DNA from: an uncultured Sutterella sp.
Lineage (GTDB): Bacteria; Pseudomonadota; Gammaproteobacteria; Burkholderiales; Burkholderiaceae_F
Length of the DNA stretch: 44,806 bases
Assembly (NCBI GenBank): GCA_905194315.1
Contig: CAJJRX010000015.1
Span: 1-44,806 of the forward strand
Reading direction: 5' to 3'
Part shown: in pieces, positions 16,586-25,108 of the stretch
Position numbering within the stretch: the stretch's first letter is position 1
Layout of the letters: each line of letters opens with the position of its first letter
The notes under the pieces: model-generated
The model's database searches: none
What the model saw: only the letters and a program-made list of their open reading frames with translations
What the model was told of the DNA's origin: nothing
Translations under genes and position numbers: made by a program

Positions 16586-17705
16586 TTAGGCGGCAGCCGG
16601 ACCGACATTAAGTTTCAAACTTGCCTCAATGAACTGGTCGAGATCACCGTCGAGCACAGCCCCCGTGTTGCCGGTTTCCACGTTGGTACGCAGATCCTTG
16701 ACGCGGGACTGGTCAAGCACGTAGCTGCGGATCTGGTGACCCCAGCCGATGTCGGATTTAGCCTCTTCAAGCTTCGTCTGCGCTTCCATGCGTTTGCGCA
16801 TTTCAAACTCATAGAGTTTTGCCTTGAGCTGCTGCATGGCCTTTTCGCGGTTGCGATGCTGAGAGCGGTCATCCTGACAGATGGTGATAATGCCGGTGGG
16901 CACGTGGTGAATACGCACGGCCGATTCGGTTTTCTGAATATGCTGACCGCCGGCGCCCGAGGCGCGGAAGACGTCAATTTTCAGATCGGCAGGATTGATT
17001 TCGATTTCAATCGAGTCGTCCACTTCAGGGTAGACGTACACCGAGGTGAAGGAGGTATGGCGGCGCGCGTTGGAGTCAAACGGACTCTTGCGCACAAGAC
17101 GGTGAATCCCGGTTTCAGTACGCAGCGTACCGTAGGCGTATTCGCCTTCGATATAAAGCGTGGCGGACTTGATACCGGCAACGTCACCTGCACTTTCTTC
17201 TTCAAGAGTCACCTTGAAGCCCTTGCGCTCGGCGTAACGCATGTACATGCGTTCGAGCATGCTGGCCCAGTCCTGAGCTTCGGTGCCGCCGGCACCGGAC
17301 TGAATTTCAAGGTAGCAGTTGGCAGGGTCCATCGGCTGATTGAACATGCGCTTGAATTCGAGATCAGCGACTTCCTTTTCAATATGTTCAACGTCAGTCC
17401 CGACGGCTTCGACGGTTTCCCAGTCTTCTTCAGCCATGGAAAGTTCAAAGAGTTCTGCTGCATCATTGATGCCCGAGGTCAGACGTTTGAAACTGCCGAC
17501 GATGCCGTCGAGGAGTTTCTTTTCCTTGCTGATTTCCTGAGCATGTTTCGGATCGTTCCAGAGATCCGGATTTTCAATCTCACGATTGACTTCTTCGAGT
17601 CGGCGCGCTTTGCGATCGACGTCAAAGATACCCCCGAAGTTCGACCAGACGGCTTGTCAGGTCTTCGATGAGGTTCTGAATTTGGTTGATGCGTTCGACT
17701 TCCAT
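16586..17705 (-). CDS. prfB: Peptide chain release factor 2, with programmed +1 frameshift
   Basis: RF2 ends translation at UGA and UAA. The gene is in two frames: 27 codons from ATG 17705 (AGGAA site 5 nt upstream), then an in-frame TGA (17624-17622), then the +1 frame from 17623 to 16586. Joined, they make 372 residues, the family length. The joint reads CTT-TGA-C, the universal RF2 shift site. The main part has the stop-codon-reading tripeptide in SPFDSNARRHTS and the catalytic GGQ in GAGGQHIQKTES. Low RF2 favours the frameshift and so more RF2, a self-regulating loop. It lies downstream of recJ and upstream of lysS. Confidence 0.97.
17621..17636 (-). promoter_or_regulatory. RF2 recoding site
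   Basis: On the minus strand the codons are CGG GGG TAT CTT TGA followed by C. In E. coli the first codon is AGG, which completes an internal Shine-Dalgarno sequence; here it is CGG, so one base of that element differs while GGGGG is kept. The CTT slip codon and TGA-C context are unchanged. Confidence 0.93.
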
Positions 17706-17842
17706 GTTAATTCCTGAGAACAGTTAAAAAAGCATGCCGGCTCCCCGGTGAGTCTAGAAGGAGACGGCTGTATAAATAAAACCAGTTATTATAAGCCCGA
17801 GAGGCTTGAATCCTGAGGAATAACAGGCGACTTTTTCTTGTC

Positions 17843-19540
17843 TCAGCTCTCGTCGGCGGCTTCAATGACGAGCTGAATACGACGCTGTCCCATGTATTCG
17901 TTGATATTGGGACGGTAGGCGAGAGTGACAAATTCGGGCAGCGGGGTGTTGTGACGGAAGAAAATGCCGTCAAAAAGCTGTCCGCCAAGCTCAAGACGCA
18001 GCTTGAGATGGGCCTCTTTGAGAATGTTCTGATGCACAACACGGAAGGTGTCGGAGAAAAGCGGCGCCTCAAAGCCCTGTCCCCAGATGCCCTCCTCAAT
18101 GGTGCTGATGAGCCCTTCGTTAATGTCGTGCGGAGCCAGACCGCCGTCGGTATAGATGACGCGTTCAAAGTGGGATTTGTCACACGAAGTGTTGATCACC
18201 GATTCGAGCACACGCCGGAAGTCGCCAAGTGCCTCGCGGCGGATAGTCAGTCCGGCAGCAGCGGCGTGCCCGCCGAAACGGACGATGGCCCCTTCGAGCT
18301 CACGGGAGACCAGGTCGAGCGTATCGCGCAGATGAATCCCCGGAATACTGCGGCCTGAGCCTTTTAGCAGGTTGTTCTCACCGGGGGCGAACGCAAAAAC
18401 CGGACGGTGGATTCTGTCTTTGATGCGTGAGGCCACAAGGCCGACCACCCCTTCATTAAAGGTGTCGTCAAACAGACACAGTGAACACTGCTTTTCAGGA
18501 TCGAACTGCGCAAGGGCGTCCTCTGCGATCTGCTGCATCTCGCTTTCAAGCTCCCGGCGCTCCGTGTTGTAGAGGTTCAGTTCGCGGGCAAAGTTGAGCG
18601 CGCTGTGCTCGCTTTTCGAGAGCAGACACTCGATGCCGCTTTCCATGGAGCTCAGACGGCCGGCGGCGTTGATGCGCGGGCCGATAACAAAGCCGAAGTC
18701 TCTGACATTGGCCGTGCGGGAGGATTTGCCGGCCACCTGAAAAAGCGCTTCAATGCCGGGATGTGCCGCACCGGCGCGCACTTTCTTCAAACCCTGCGCA
18801 ACCAGGATGCGGTTGTTTCTGTCAAGGCGGACCACGTCGGCCACTGTGCCGAGCGCCACCAGATCCACCAGTTTGTCAAGACGCGGCTGTGTCTGCGGGG
18901 TATAGACACCCTTCTCGCGCAGATGCGCACGAAGCTGCATGAGCACATAAAACATCACGCCGACACCGGCGAGATTTTTCGACGGAAACGCCGACCCTTT
19001 GCGGTTGGGGTTGACGATGCAGTACGCATCAGGTTCCACTTCGCCGGGCAGATGGTGATCGGTAACAATCACATCAATACCAAGCTCGCGGGCGTGCGCC
19101 ACAGCATTCACACTGGTAATGCCGTTGTCCACTGTGACAATCAGCCCGGTTTTAGGCGTGCCGGCAGCGATGATGTCGACGATTTCTCTGCTCAGACCGT
19201 AGCCCTGGGTGACGCGGTTGGGGACAATGTAGTTGACTTTGAGTCCCATTTCTGTGAGACCGAGCACGGCCAGAGAGCAGGCAGTGGCGCCGTCACAGTC
19301 AAAGTCCGCCACAATGGTCACCTGCTCACCGCGCTCGCGGGCGAGTGCCAGACGCTCGGCGGCCTCAGCGGTGCCTTCGAGCATTGCAGGCGGCAGCATG
19401 CCTTTCCACTCCACGGCAAGCTCGTCGGCTTTTTCAATTCCCCGGGCGGCCAGCGCTCTGGCCACAGGCGCAGAAATACCCTGGGCGATGAGTGTCTCAA
19501 GAGCTTGCTGGTTGTAGGGGCGTTGAATAATCTTTGTCAT
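17843..19540 (-). CDS. recJ: Single-strand-specific exonuclease RecJ
   Basis: 5'-3' exonuclease of recombination (RecF pathway), mismatch repair and base-excision repair. The 565-residue protein (E. coli 577) carries the DHH phosphoesterase motifs: VADFDCDGATA (about 78-88), VTVDNG, VTDHHLPGE and the DHHA1-type GGHAAAAGL near the C-terminus. The ATG at 19540 is chosen; the frame is open to 19684, overlapping the upstream gene, but the extra residues do not look like RecJ and no good ribosome site is visible at either place. The rpfE-like gene ends 109 bp upstream. Confidence 0.95.
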   Translation of the reverse strand: MTKIIQRPYNQQALETLIAQGISAPVARALAARGIEKADELAVEWKGMLPPAMLEGTAEAAERLALARERGEQVTIVADFDCDGATACSLAVLGLTEMGLKVNYIVPNRVTQGYGLSREIVDIIAAGTPKTGLIVTVDNGITSVNAVAHARELGIDVIVTDHHLPGEVEPDAYCIVNPNRKGSAFPSKNLAGVGVMFYVLMQLRAHLREKGVYTPQTQPRLDKLVDLVALGTVADVVRLDRNNRILVAQGLKKVRAGAAHPGIEALFQVAGKSSRTANVRDFGFVIGPRINAAGRLSSMESGIECLLSKSEHSALNFARELNLYNTERRELESEMQQIAEDALAQFDPEKQCSLCLFDDTFNEGVVGLVASRIKDRIHRPVFAFAPGENNLLKGSGRSIPGIHLRDTLDLVSRELEGAIVRFGGHAAAAGLTIRREALGDFRRVLESVINTSCDKSHFERVIYTDGGLAPHDINEGLISTIEEGIWGQGFEAPLFSDTFRVVHQNILKEAHLKLRLELGGQLFDGIFFRHNTPLPEFVTLAYRPNINEYMGQRRIQLVIEAADES

Positions 19541-19649
19541 GGTGTGTTGTACGGACAGAAAAAATACAGTGGTGGCCGGACATTCAAGTCTAACTGCCGC
19601 TAATGCGGGTGACAAGTGAGGAGACATCCGGGGGCTTCGCTTACGGCAC

Positions 19650-20693
19650 TCATTGAGCTGCAGCTGCTCGCCGGTAGTGATCACTCACCCAGTCCCCGAG
19701 AGTCGCTTTTTTGCTGCCGAAAAACCTGCCGAGCAGGGTGGTTTTTGCAGGCGTAAGCGTGATCGAGCCGGTTTCTCCGAAAAGCACAGTGAGCGCAGTT
19801 GTGTCCTCGCGCTGCGCGGCCTGTGCACGAAGCACCTCAAGACGATCGGCAATACCGGGCAGTGCGGCCGCCCAGCGCTTCCAGTCGCCTCTGAGCCACG
19901 GGTCATAGAGCCCCGAAAGCACAGCGATGACATCTCCCGGCGCGGTGTCATCAGGCCAGAGCGCATTTTCGCGAAGCAGATACGTGTTAAGAATCCCGGC
20001 CGAATTAGCCCAGCCGCGGATGACGGCATCCTCGCAGAGCACACTGCGGATCAGTGTGGGCGGGTTGAAGCGGCAGTGACGTCCGCCGCCCCAGAGCCAG
20101 AAAGCGTCAATACCGGCGACTTTTCCGCCGAGCGCCTCTTTGAGTGCTACAAGCAGCGCGCGGGTGTCATCCGCTTTCGAGCCGGTGAGGGTGCTTTCCA
20201 GATTGCGCCCGTAGAGCGCACTGAGCGGTGTTGCCACAACATCGAGATTGTCCGCACAGGTCACAAACCAGCGGTTGTCCCAGAGTTGCAGACGGAAGCC
20301 CGCCCGGTTCAGAACCGGACTGATCGCCATCGTGGCAGCGAAAAAAGTTTCATCATCGGGAATGACGCTACCGGTGACCGTACCGCTTTCATCAAGGCTG
20401 AGCGCACTCAGACACCACGTTTCCGGTGCCTGTTCACGAGCGCCGAGACTGAGCCACTCCCAGGGGGCTTCACGCGGGTAGGTTACCTCTCGTGTGAGAA
20501 CTTTCCAGAGCCAGACCCGGTGCGGGGCACGGCGGTAAGGACCGGTGTCAAGGACCTGTGTGACGCCTTCGCCGTTGTCGGCCTGAATGCGCAACAGTGC
20601 CTCCCGCTCATTGTCACTGAGCCCGGAGAGAACATCGTTAGCAACGGATTCCGGCAGTCTTGCGCCGGGAATAAGCAGACACGCATTTGGCAT
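19650..20693 (-). CDS. RpfE-like conserved protein adjacent to recJ
   Basis: A 347-residue soluble protein with no signal peptide. The centre contains the aromatic segment DAFWLWGGGRHCR typical of the RpfE / COG4255 family, which is found next to recJ in beta- and gammaproteobacteria (in Xanthomonas it belongs to the rpf region together with recJ, prfB and lysS). The family shows a distant likeness to cofactor-independent phosphoglycerate mutases, but I see no clear metal-site motif, and the biochemical function is unknown. ATG at 20693 with GAG 3 nt upstream; it is the first gene of the rpfE-recJ-prfB-lysS-Nudix row. Confidence 0.75.
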   Translation of the reverse strand: MPNACLLIPGARLPESVANDVLSGLSDNEREALLRIQADNGEGVTQVLDTGPYRRAPHRVWLWKVLTREVTYPREAPWEWLSLGAREQAPETWCLSALSLDESGTVTGSVIPDDETFFAATMAISPVLNRAGFRLQLWDNRWFVTCADNLDVVATPLSALYGRNLESTLTGSKADDTRALLVALKEALGGKVAGIDAFWLWGGGRHCRFNPPTLIRSVLCEDAVIRGWANSAGILNTYLLRENALWPDDTAPGDVIAVLSGLYDPWLRGDWKRWAAALPGIADRLEVLRAQAAQREDTTALTVLFGETGSITLTPAKTTLLGRFFGSKKATLGDWVSDHYRRAAAAQ

Positions 20694-21226
20694 GAGCTCA
20701 ATTGTACTGTGTGGGAGTGGGTCCGGGCATGTCTCCCGGACAAACTCCTCGCTGGAAAAATATTACAGTGAGGTTCGCAAAAAAATTAGTTCAGCTCTAC
20801 TGCCACGGCGTGAGTAATCCTGAGATTTCACCAAAACGTGAAATGTATTCTGCCGCAGCTGATTGTGGTTGCAGGCAGTGCGAGTGAGCGGAGCGGCGGC
20901 TGCAGCAGAAGAATTTCCCGGTTGGAAACTGAACTTGGCAGAATGCTGAACAGTCCTCTCTGGCAGTCGATTTAAAGCGGTTTGTGCTGAATTTTCAATC
21001 GAATTCCTCCCGAAAAGTCCTCTGAAAAGTCTTTTGAAAAAAAAGAAAAATAAATGTTGATACCTCTTTTTGTGTGTTTGCCAGAATTGTTAAGCGAATA
21101 CTGAACGAATTTCTCGAGGAAATGCGTCACTTAGACCCCTCGGGAATATGACTGGTACAGAATTAAATTCGTATCAGCTACTTTTTGAAGGTACAGATGA
21201 CTGAATGTAAATGCCTGTGATTGGCA
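20694..21226. other. Intergenic region with no supported protein gene
   Basis: This is the left part of the 865-bp gap between the divergent rpfE-like and lolC genes. It is AT-rich and contains an imperfect 12-bp tandem repeat (GAAAAGTCCTCT then GAAAAGTCTTTT, about 21012-21035), a possible -35/-10 pair TTGATA (21057-21062) and CAGAAT (21082-21087, 19-bp spacer), and an 18-codon open frame (21148-21204) with only a poor ribosome site. It ends at an orphan terminator (21227-21258), so a small transcript may come from here. Confidence 0.35.
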
Positions 21227-21258
21227 GTTTTGCAGACATGTGTGCAAAACGTTTTTTT
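21227..21258 (+). terminator. Orphan Rho-independent terminator
   Basis: Perfect 8-bp stem GTTTTGCA/TGCAAAAC (21227-21234 with 21243-21250), followed by G and seven T (21252-21258). No annotated plus-strand gene lies upstream, since recJ and the rpfE-like gene run on the minus strand. Confidence 0.75.
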
Positions 21259-21363
21259 GAGAGTGCAAAATAATTAAATTGCCTCTCCTGCAACTAATAA
21301 CGTGTGATTGAAGAGTTTTTTGGCGTTTGTTTTTGAGGTGAAATGAAGGCAGGTTAGTGCCAC

Positions 21364-21392
21364 TTGACGGGTAGGAATAGCCACGTTGTAAT
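21364..21392 (+). promoter_or_regulatory. Promoter of lolC-lolD-tatD
   Basis: TTGACG (21364-21369), exactly 17 bp, TGTAAT (21387-21392): five of six matches in each box and ideal spacing for sigma-70. The transcript would have a leader of about 160 nt before the lolC GTG. Confidence 0.75.
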
Positions 21393-21558
21393 ATTTTGAA
21401 ACACGAAATGCCAGAGTGCGTGCCAGGAGTACTCAGGACAGGTATGGTGCGGAGTGCGGCAGAGTTTGAGTGTAAGCGTTTTTCAGGAAGCTGTGTAGCG
21501 GTGTCCTGCTGCAGTTACAATGAGCTGATCCATTTTCTTGCACTGTTGAAGGTGACTT

Positions 21559-22818
21559 GTGAAAACTCCTTTTGAGTGGACAATCGGTCTGACCTATACC
21601 CGCGCCGGACGCCGCGGCCGTCACAAGGACCGCTTCATGTCCTTTATTTCCGGGATGTCTGTGGCGAGTATCGCACTGGGCGTTGCCGCGCTGATAATTG
21701 TGCTCTCTGTAATGAACGGCTTCCAGAAGGAGGTTCGTGATCGCATGCTGAGCGTCGTTCCGCACATTGAAGTTCACGCCACGACAAAAGGCGCTGTTGA
21801 CTGGGGTATTGCGGAAGGTGTTCTGAAAAAGCATCCCGAAATTCTTGCCTCTGCGCCCTTTGTGCAGGGGCAGGGGTTGCTGACAGCAGGACGCAGCGTG
21901 CGCGGCGCCCTGCTCAAAGGGATTGACCCCGCACGCGAACCGGCTGTGAGTGGAATCAGCGCCCACCTCAAGGGTACGCCGAATCTGCAGATCCTTCAGC
22001 CCGGTGAGTTCCGCGTTATTCTCGGCTGGGATCTTGCTCTGCTGCTCGGTGTAAACGTCGGGGACAAGGTCGCCGTCATGGTTCCTGAGGGCAATGTCAC
22101 CCCTGCCGGTATTGTGCCGCGTATGCGCCAGTTCACCGTAGCCGGTCTGATGCACTCGGGTCACTATGAGTATGACAGCTCCATGGCCATTATTCACATT
22201 GATGACGCTCAGGCGCTTTTCAGAACCGCCGGCCCGCAGGGACTGCGCCTGAAAATTCAGCATATGGATGATGCGCCCGCTGTTGCCGCCGGACTCAATG
22301 AGGAGCTTCCCCGGACTTTCTACGCCAATGACTGGTCAGTGCAGAACCGCACCTGGTTTGCCGCCGTGCAGGTGGAAAAACGCATGATGGGCATCATTCT
22401 TTTCCTGATTGTGCTCGTTGGTGCATTCGGTCTGGTCTCCTCGCTCGTCATGACCGTCAAGGAAAAGCAGGCGGATATCGCCATTTTGCGCACGCTGGGT
22501 GCGACGTCGCGTTCGATTATGTCCATTTTTGTGATTCAGGGCACGATTGTCGGTCTGGTCGGTGTTGCTGTCGGGGTTACCGGCGGCCTGCTGATTGCTG
22601 AAAATGTGGGCGCCATTGTGAATTTCATCGAAGGACTCTTCGGTGTGAACTTCCTGCCCAAGGAGATTTACTTCATCTCGTCTATGCCGAGCGACCCGCG
22701 TATGAGTGACATTGTCCCGATTGCGCTTTTCTCGTTCCTTTTAAGTGTGGCAGCCACGCTGTATCCGAGCTGGCGTGCCGCCCGTACCGATCCCGCGGAG
22801 GCGCTTCGCTATGAATAA
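21559..22818 (+). CDS. lolC: Lipoprotein-releasing ABC transporter permease LolC/LolE
   Basis: Inner-membrane permease of the Lol system, which extracts lipoproteins from the inner membrane and hands them to LolA. The 419 residues form one N-terminal helix (MSVASIALGVAALIIVLSVM), a periplasmic MacB-like domain (about 55-260) and three C-terminal helices (about 275-410) with the FtsX-type motif TVKEKQADIAILRTLGAT. As only one permease gene is next to lolD, it probably works as a homodimer (LolF-like). GTG start at 21559 with AAGG 6 nt upstream; the stop overlaps the lolD start by 8 bp. Confidence 0.95.
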   Translation: MKTPFEWTIGLTYTRAGRRGRHKDRFMSFISGMSVASIALGVAALIIVLSVMNGFQKEVRDRMLSVVPHIEVHATTKGAVDWGIAEGVLKKHPEILASAPFVQGQGLLTAGRSVRGALLKGIDPAREPAVSGISAHLKGTPNLQILQPGEFRVILGWDLALLLGVNVGDKVAVMVPEGNVTPAGIVPRMRQFTVAGLMHSGHYEYDSSMAIIHIDDAQALFRTAGPQGLRLKIQHMDDAPAVAAGLNEELPRTFYANDWSVQNRTWFAAVQVEKRMMGIILFLIVLVGAFGLVSSLVMTVKEKQADIAILRTLGATSRSIMSIFVIQGTIVGLVGVAVGVTGGLLIAENVGAIVNFIEGLFGVNFLPKEIYFISSMPSDPRMSDIVPIALFSFLLSVAATLYPSWRAARTDPAEALRYE

Positions 22819-23497
22819 TAAAGCTGTGATTGTGGCCGACCATGTCCACAAGTCCTACAACGACGGTCAGGACAGGATTTCGGTTCTCAGTGATACCAGT
22901 CTTACGGTTGCCGCAGGTGAAATTGTGGCCATTCTCGGCTCGTCGGGATCCGGGAAGTCCACACTGCTTCATGTGCTCGGCGGCCTTGACCGGTTTGATC
23001 AGGGTGAGATCGCGATTGACGGCGTGAGCCTCAAAGGGCTTGACAGCAATGCGCTCGCCGCCCTACGCAACCGCTCGCTCGGGTTTGTCTATCAGTTTCA
23101 TCATCTGCTGCCGGAGTTTTCCGCGCTCGACAATGTGGCCATGCCGCTTTGGATCAGACGCGAAAACCGGGAGCTGAGTGCACACAAGGCAAGAGAAATG
23201 CTCAAGGCGGTCGGACTCGAACACCGTCTCGAACATCTGCCGAGTCAGCTCTCCGGGGGCGAACGGCAGCGTGTGGCCATTGCCCGCGCAATGGTGACGG
23301 ATCCCGCGTGTATTCTTGCGGATGAACCGACGGGCAATCTGGACAAACGCACTTCCGAGGCGGTCTTCAGACTGTTTGTGGAGCTCGCCCGCCGGCAGGG
23401 AACCGCCACCCTGATTGTTACCCATGACGAGTCCCTTGCGGCACAGTGTGACCGCTCTGTGCGACTGGTCTCCGGACACATTGAGGAGATCCGATAA
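22811..23497 (+). CDS. lolD: Lipoprotein-releasing ABC transporter ATPase LolD
   Basis: The 228-residue ATPase drives lipoprotein release with LolC/E. Walker A is GSSGSGKST, the signature LSGGERQRVAIARAM, Walker B CILADEPTGNLD, and the H-loop VTHDE. The LolD-specific region around RNRSLGFVYQFHHLLPEFSA is present. The ATG at 22811 lies inside the end of lolC (8-bp overlap), which points to translational coupling. Confidence 0.96.
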   Translation: MNNKAVIVADHVHKSYNDGQDRISVLSDTSLTVAAGEIVAILGSSGSGKSTLLHVLGGLDRFDQGEIAIDGVSLKGLDSNALAALRNRSLGFVYQFHHLLPEFSALDNVAMPLWIRRENRELSAHKAREMLKAVGLEHRLEHLPSQLSGGERQRVAIARAMVTDPACILADEPTGNLDKRTSEAVFRLFVELARRQGTATLIVTHDESLAAQCDRSVRLVSGHIEEIR

Positions 23498-23501
23498 GAG
23501 C

Positions 23502-24311
23502 ATGTATCAGTGGATTGACACCCATTCGCACCTTCAGGCGGACGTTTTTGACAGTGACCTCAACGAGGTTGTTGCCAGAGCGCGTGCCGCCGGCGTGATT
23601 GATATTGTTATCTGTGCGGGAAGCCGCAATGACTGGGACCGCTGCGCAGAGATTGCGCATGACTGCAATCTGAGCTACACCCTCGGGATCCACCCGCTTT
23701 TCACGCCTGAAGCGCAGGAGGAGGATCTCGCAGCGCTCGAGAGCAAGGTGCAGGCCGCAATGGAGGATCCGCACTTTGTCGGCATCGGTGAGGTGGGTAT
23801 CGACTGCTATGTGGGTACGCTCGATGATGAAAAGCAGGAGCATTTTTTCGCCCGTCAGCTCAGAATCGCCCGCCGGTTCGATCTGCCGCTGTCTGTGCAT
23901 ATCCGCCGCAGCGGCTCGAGACTGCTCAAGTACCTGAACCGCACACCGGTTGCAGGCGGGGTAATCCATGCGTTTAACGGGTCGCAGGACGAGTATGACC
24001 GGTTTGCAAAACTCGGTTTTCACTTCGGCTTTGGCGGTGCCTCAACCTATGACGGAAGCCTGCGTATCAGACATCACCTGTCCGCCTCGCCCCAGTCTGC
24101 CTGGGTGCTTGAAACCGATGCACCGGATATTCCTTCGAGCCGTCGCCGCGATGAGGGGAATCTGCGCACTGAACCCGTCGATATAGTGGAGACGGGAGAA
24201 CTTGCTGCAGCGCTTCGCGGTATCTCTGTGCAGGAAGCCTCAGAGACGGCACTCAGAAATGCGCTCCAGGCATTTCCGCGACTGCTTCTGCGTCATCCTG
24301 AGCTTTCTTAA
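23502..24311 (+). CDS. TatD-family metal-dependent hydrolase/DNase
   Basis: The 269-residue TIM-barrel protein has the metal ligands H8 and H10 in DTHSH, the glutamate in GIGEVGID, histidines in SVHIRRSG and VIHAFNGS, and the aspartate in ETDAPDIP. Members are 3'-5' exonucleases or DNA/RNA repair hydrolases. The start is ATG 23502, 4 bp behind lolD; an upstream extension would overlap lolD and is rejected. Co-transcribed with lolCD. It is one of several TatD paralogues (TatD, YcfH, YjjV); I cannot tell which. Confidence 0.9.
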   Translation: MYQWIDTHSHLQADVFDSDLNEVVARARAAGVIDIVICAGSRNDWDRCAEIAHDCNLSYTLGIHPLFTPEAQEEDLAALESKVQAAMEDPHFVGIGEVGIDCYVGTLDDEKQEHFFARQLRIARRFDLPLSVHIRRSGSRLLKYLNRTPVAGGVIHAFNGSQDEYDRFAKLGFHFGFGGASTYDGSLRIRHHLSASPQSAWVLETDAPDIPSSRRRDEGNLRTEPVDIVETGELAAALRGISVQEASETALRNALQAFPRLLLRHPELS

Positions 24312-24521
24312 AACGACCGTAAAAAGCGCGTTTTAGTGAAAAACCGTCTGTTTTGTCTCCTGCCATACAGTACTTTTGCCTGAGGACATTTGCGGCGGGT
24401 GAAACCGTGCAGAAAAATGCCGAGAAATGGCGCGCCGGGCGGGAGGTGAGTTCAGTTAAATATGTTAGACTAGTTCAACTTAATTACCTCACCAATGTTA
24501 CTTGCTTAAGGATGCATGAGA

Positions 24522-25088
24522 ATGCTTGACAAGGACAGTATCGTAGTTGCCGTTATCGGCTCTGACCAGCCCGGCGTCATTGCAGCGGCAACAGCAACCC
24601 TGACCCGCCTGGGCTGCAACGTCGAAGAGATGACTCAGTCTATTCTGCGCCATCAGTTCGCTTCCATCTTTCTGGTCAACAAGCCCGAAGGCCTTGCCAA
24701 CAGAAACATCGAGCAGGAGATGATGACGGCTTTCAACGCCAAGAAATACCGTCTCTCTCTGGTTATCCGTGATTTCGAAGAACCCAAGAGCGAACAGGCC
24801 TCACAGGGAGAACCGTTCGTGATCAGCATCTGGGGCAGGGACCGTAACGACATCATTGCTGTCTTCTCGAGCATCTGTGCCGAGCAGGGCATCAATATTG
24901 AAGCACTGCGGGCGTTCCGTATTGAAGAGGGACAGTCCCTGCAGGTGCTGGAAGTGTCCATCCCGACCTCTGTGGATGTGCGCAGTCTCAAGAGCGTGAT
25001 GGCTCAGCGCGCACAGAGCATGGACCTCAACCTCAATGTGCAGCATTCCCATATTTTTGAAGCGATCCACCGCGTGCGTGTGGATTAA
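24522..25088 (+). CDS. Double ACT-domain protein (GcvR-like)
   Basis: About 188 residues made of two ACT domains (about 5-80 and 95-175), each starting with a beta strand followed by a D/R-rich turn (VIGSDQPGVIAAATATL; SIWGRDRNDIIAVFSSI). ACT domains bind amino acids; GcvR-type proteins regulate glycine metabolism. ATG 24522 is preferred because AAGGA (24508-24512) is 9 nt away; ATG 24516 would be only 3 nt away. It lies 20 bp before a UPF0210 gene, a pairing that recurs widely in bacteria, usually with a single ACT domain, so it probably senses a ligand for that partner. Confidence 0.8.
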   Translation: MLDKDSIVVAVIGSDQPGVIAAATATLTRLGCNVEEMTQSILRHQFASIFLVNKPEGLANRNIEQEMMTAFNAKKYRLSLVIRDFEEPKSEQASQGEPFVISIWGRDRNDIIAVFSSICAEQGINIEALRAFRIEEGQSLQVLEVSIPTSVDVRSLKSVMAQRAQSMDLNLNVQHSHIFEAIHRVRVD

Positions 25089-25108
25089 AGCCCAGGAAGG
25101 ATTCAGTG

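Noticed and set aside
16586..17437. prfB as a short gene or frameshifted pseudogene
   Set aside because: The break is the standard RF2 recoding site; both parts join to a full-length protein.
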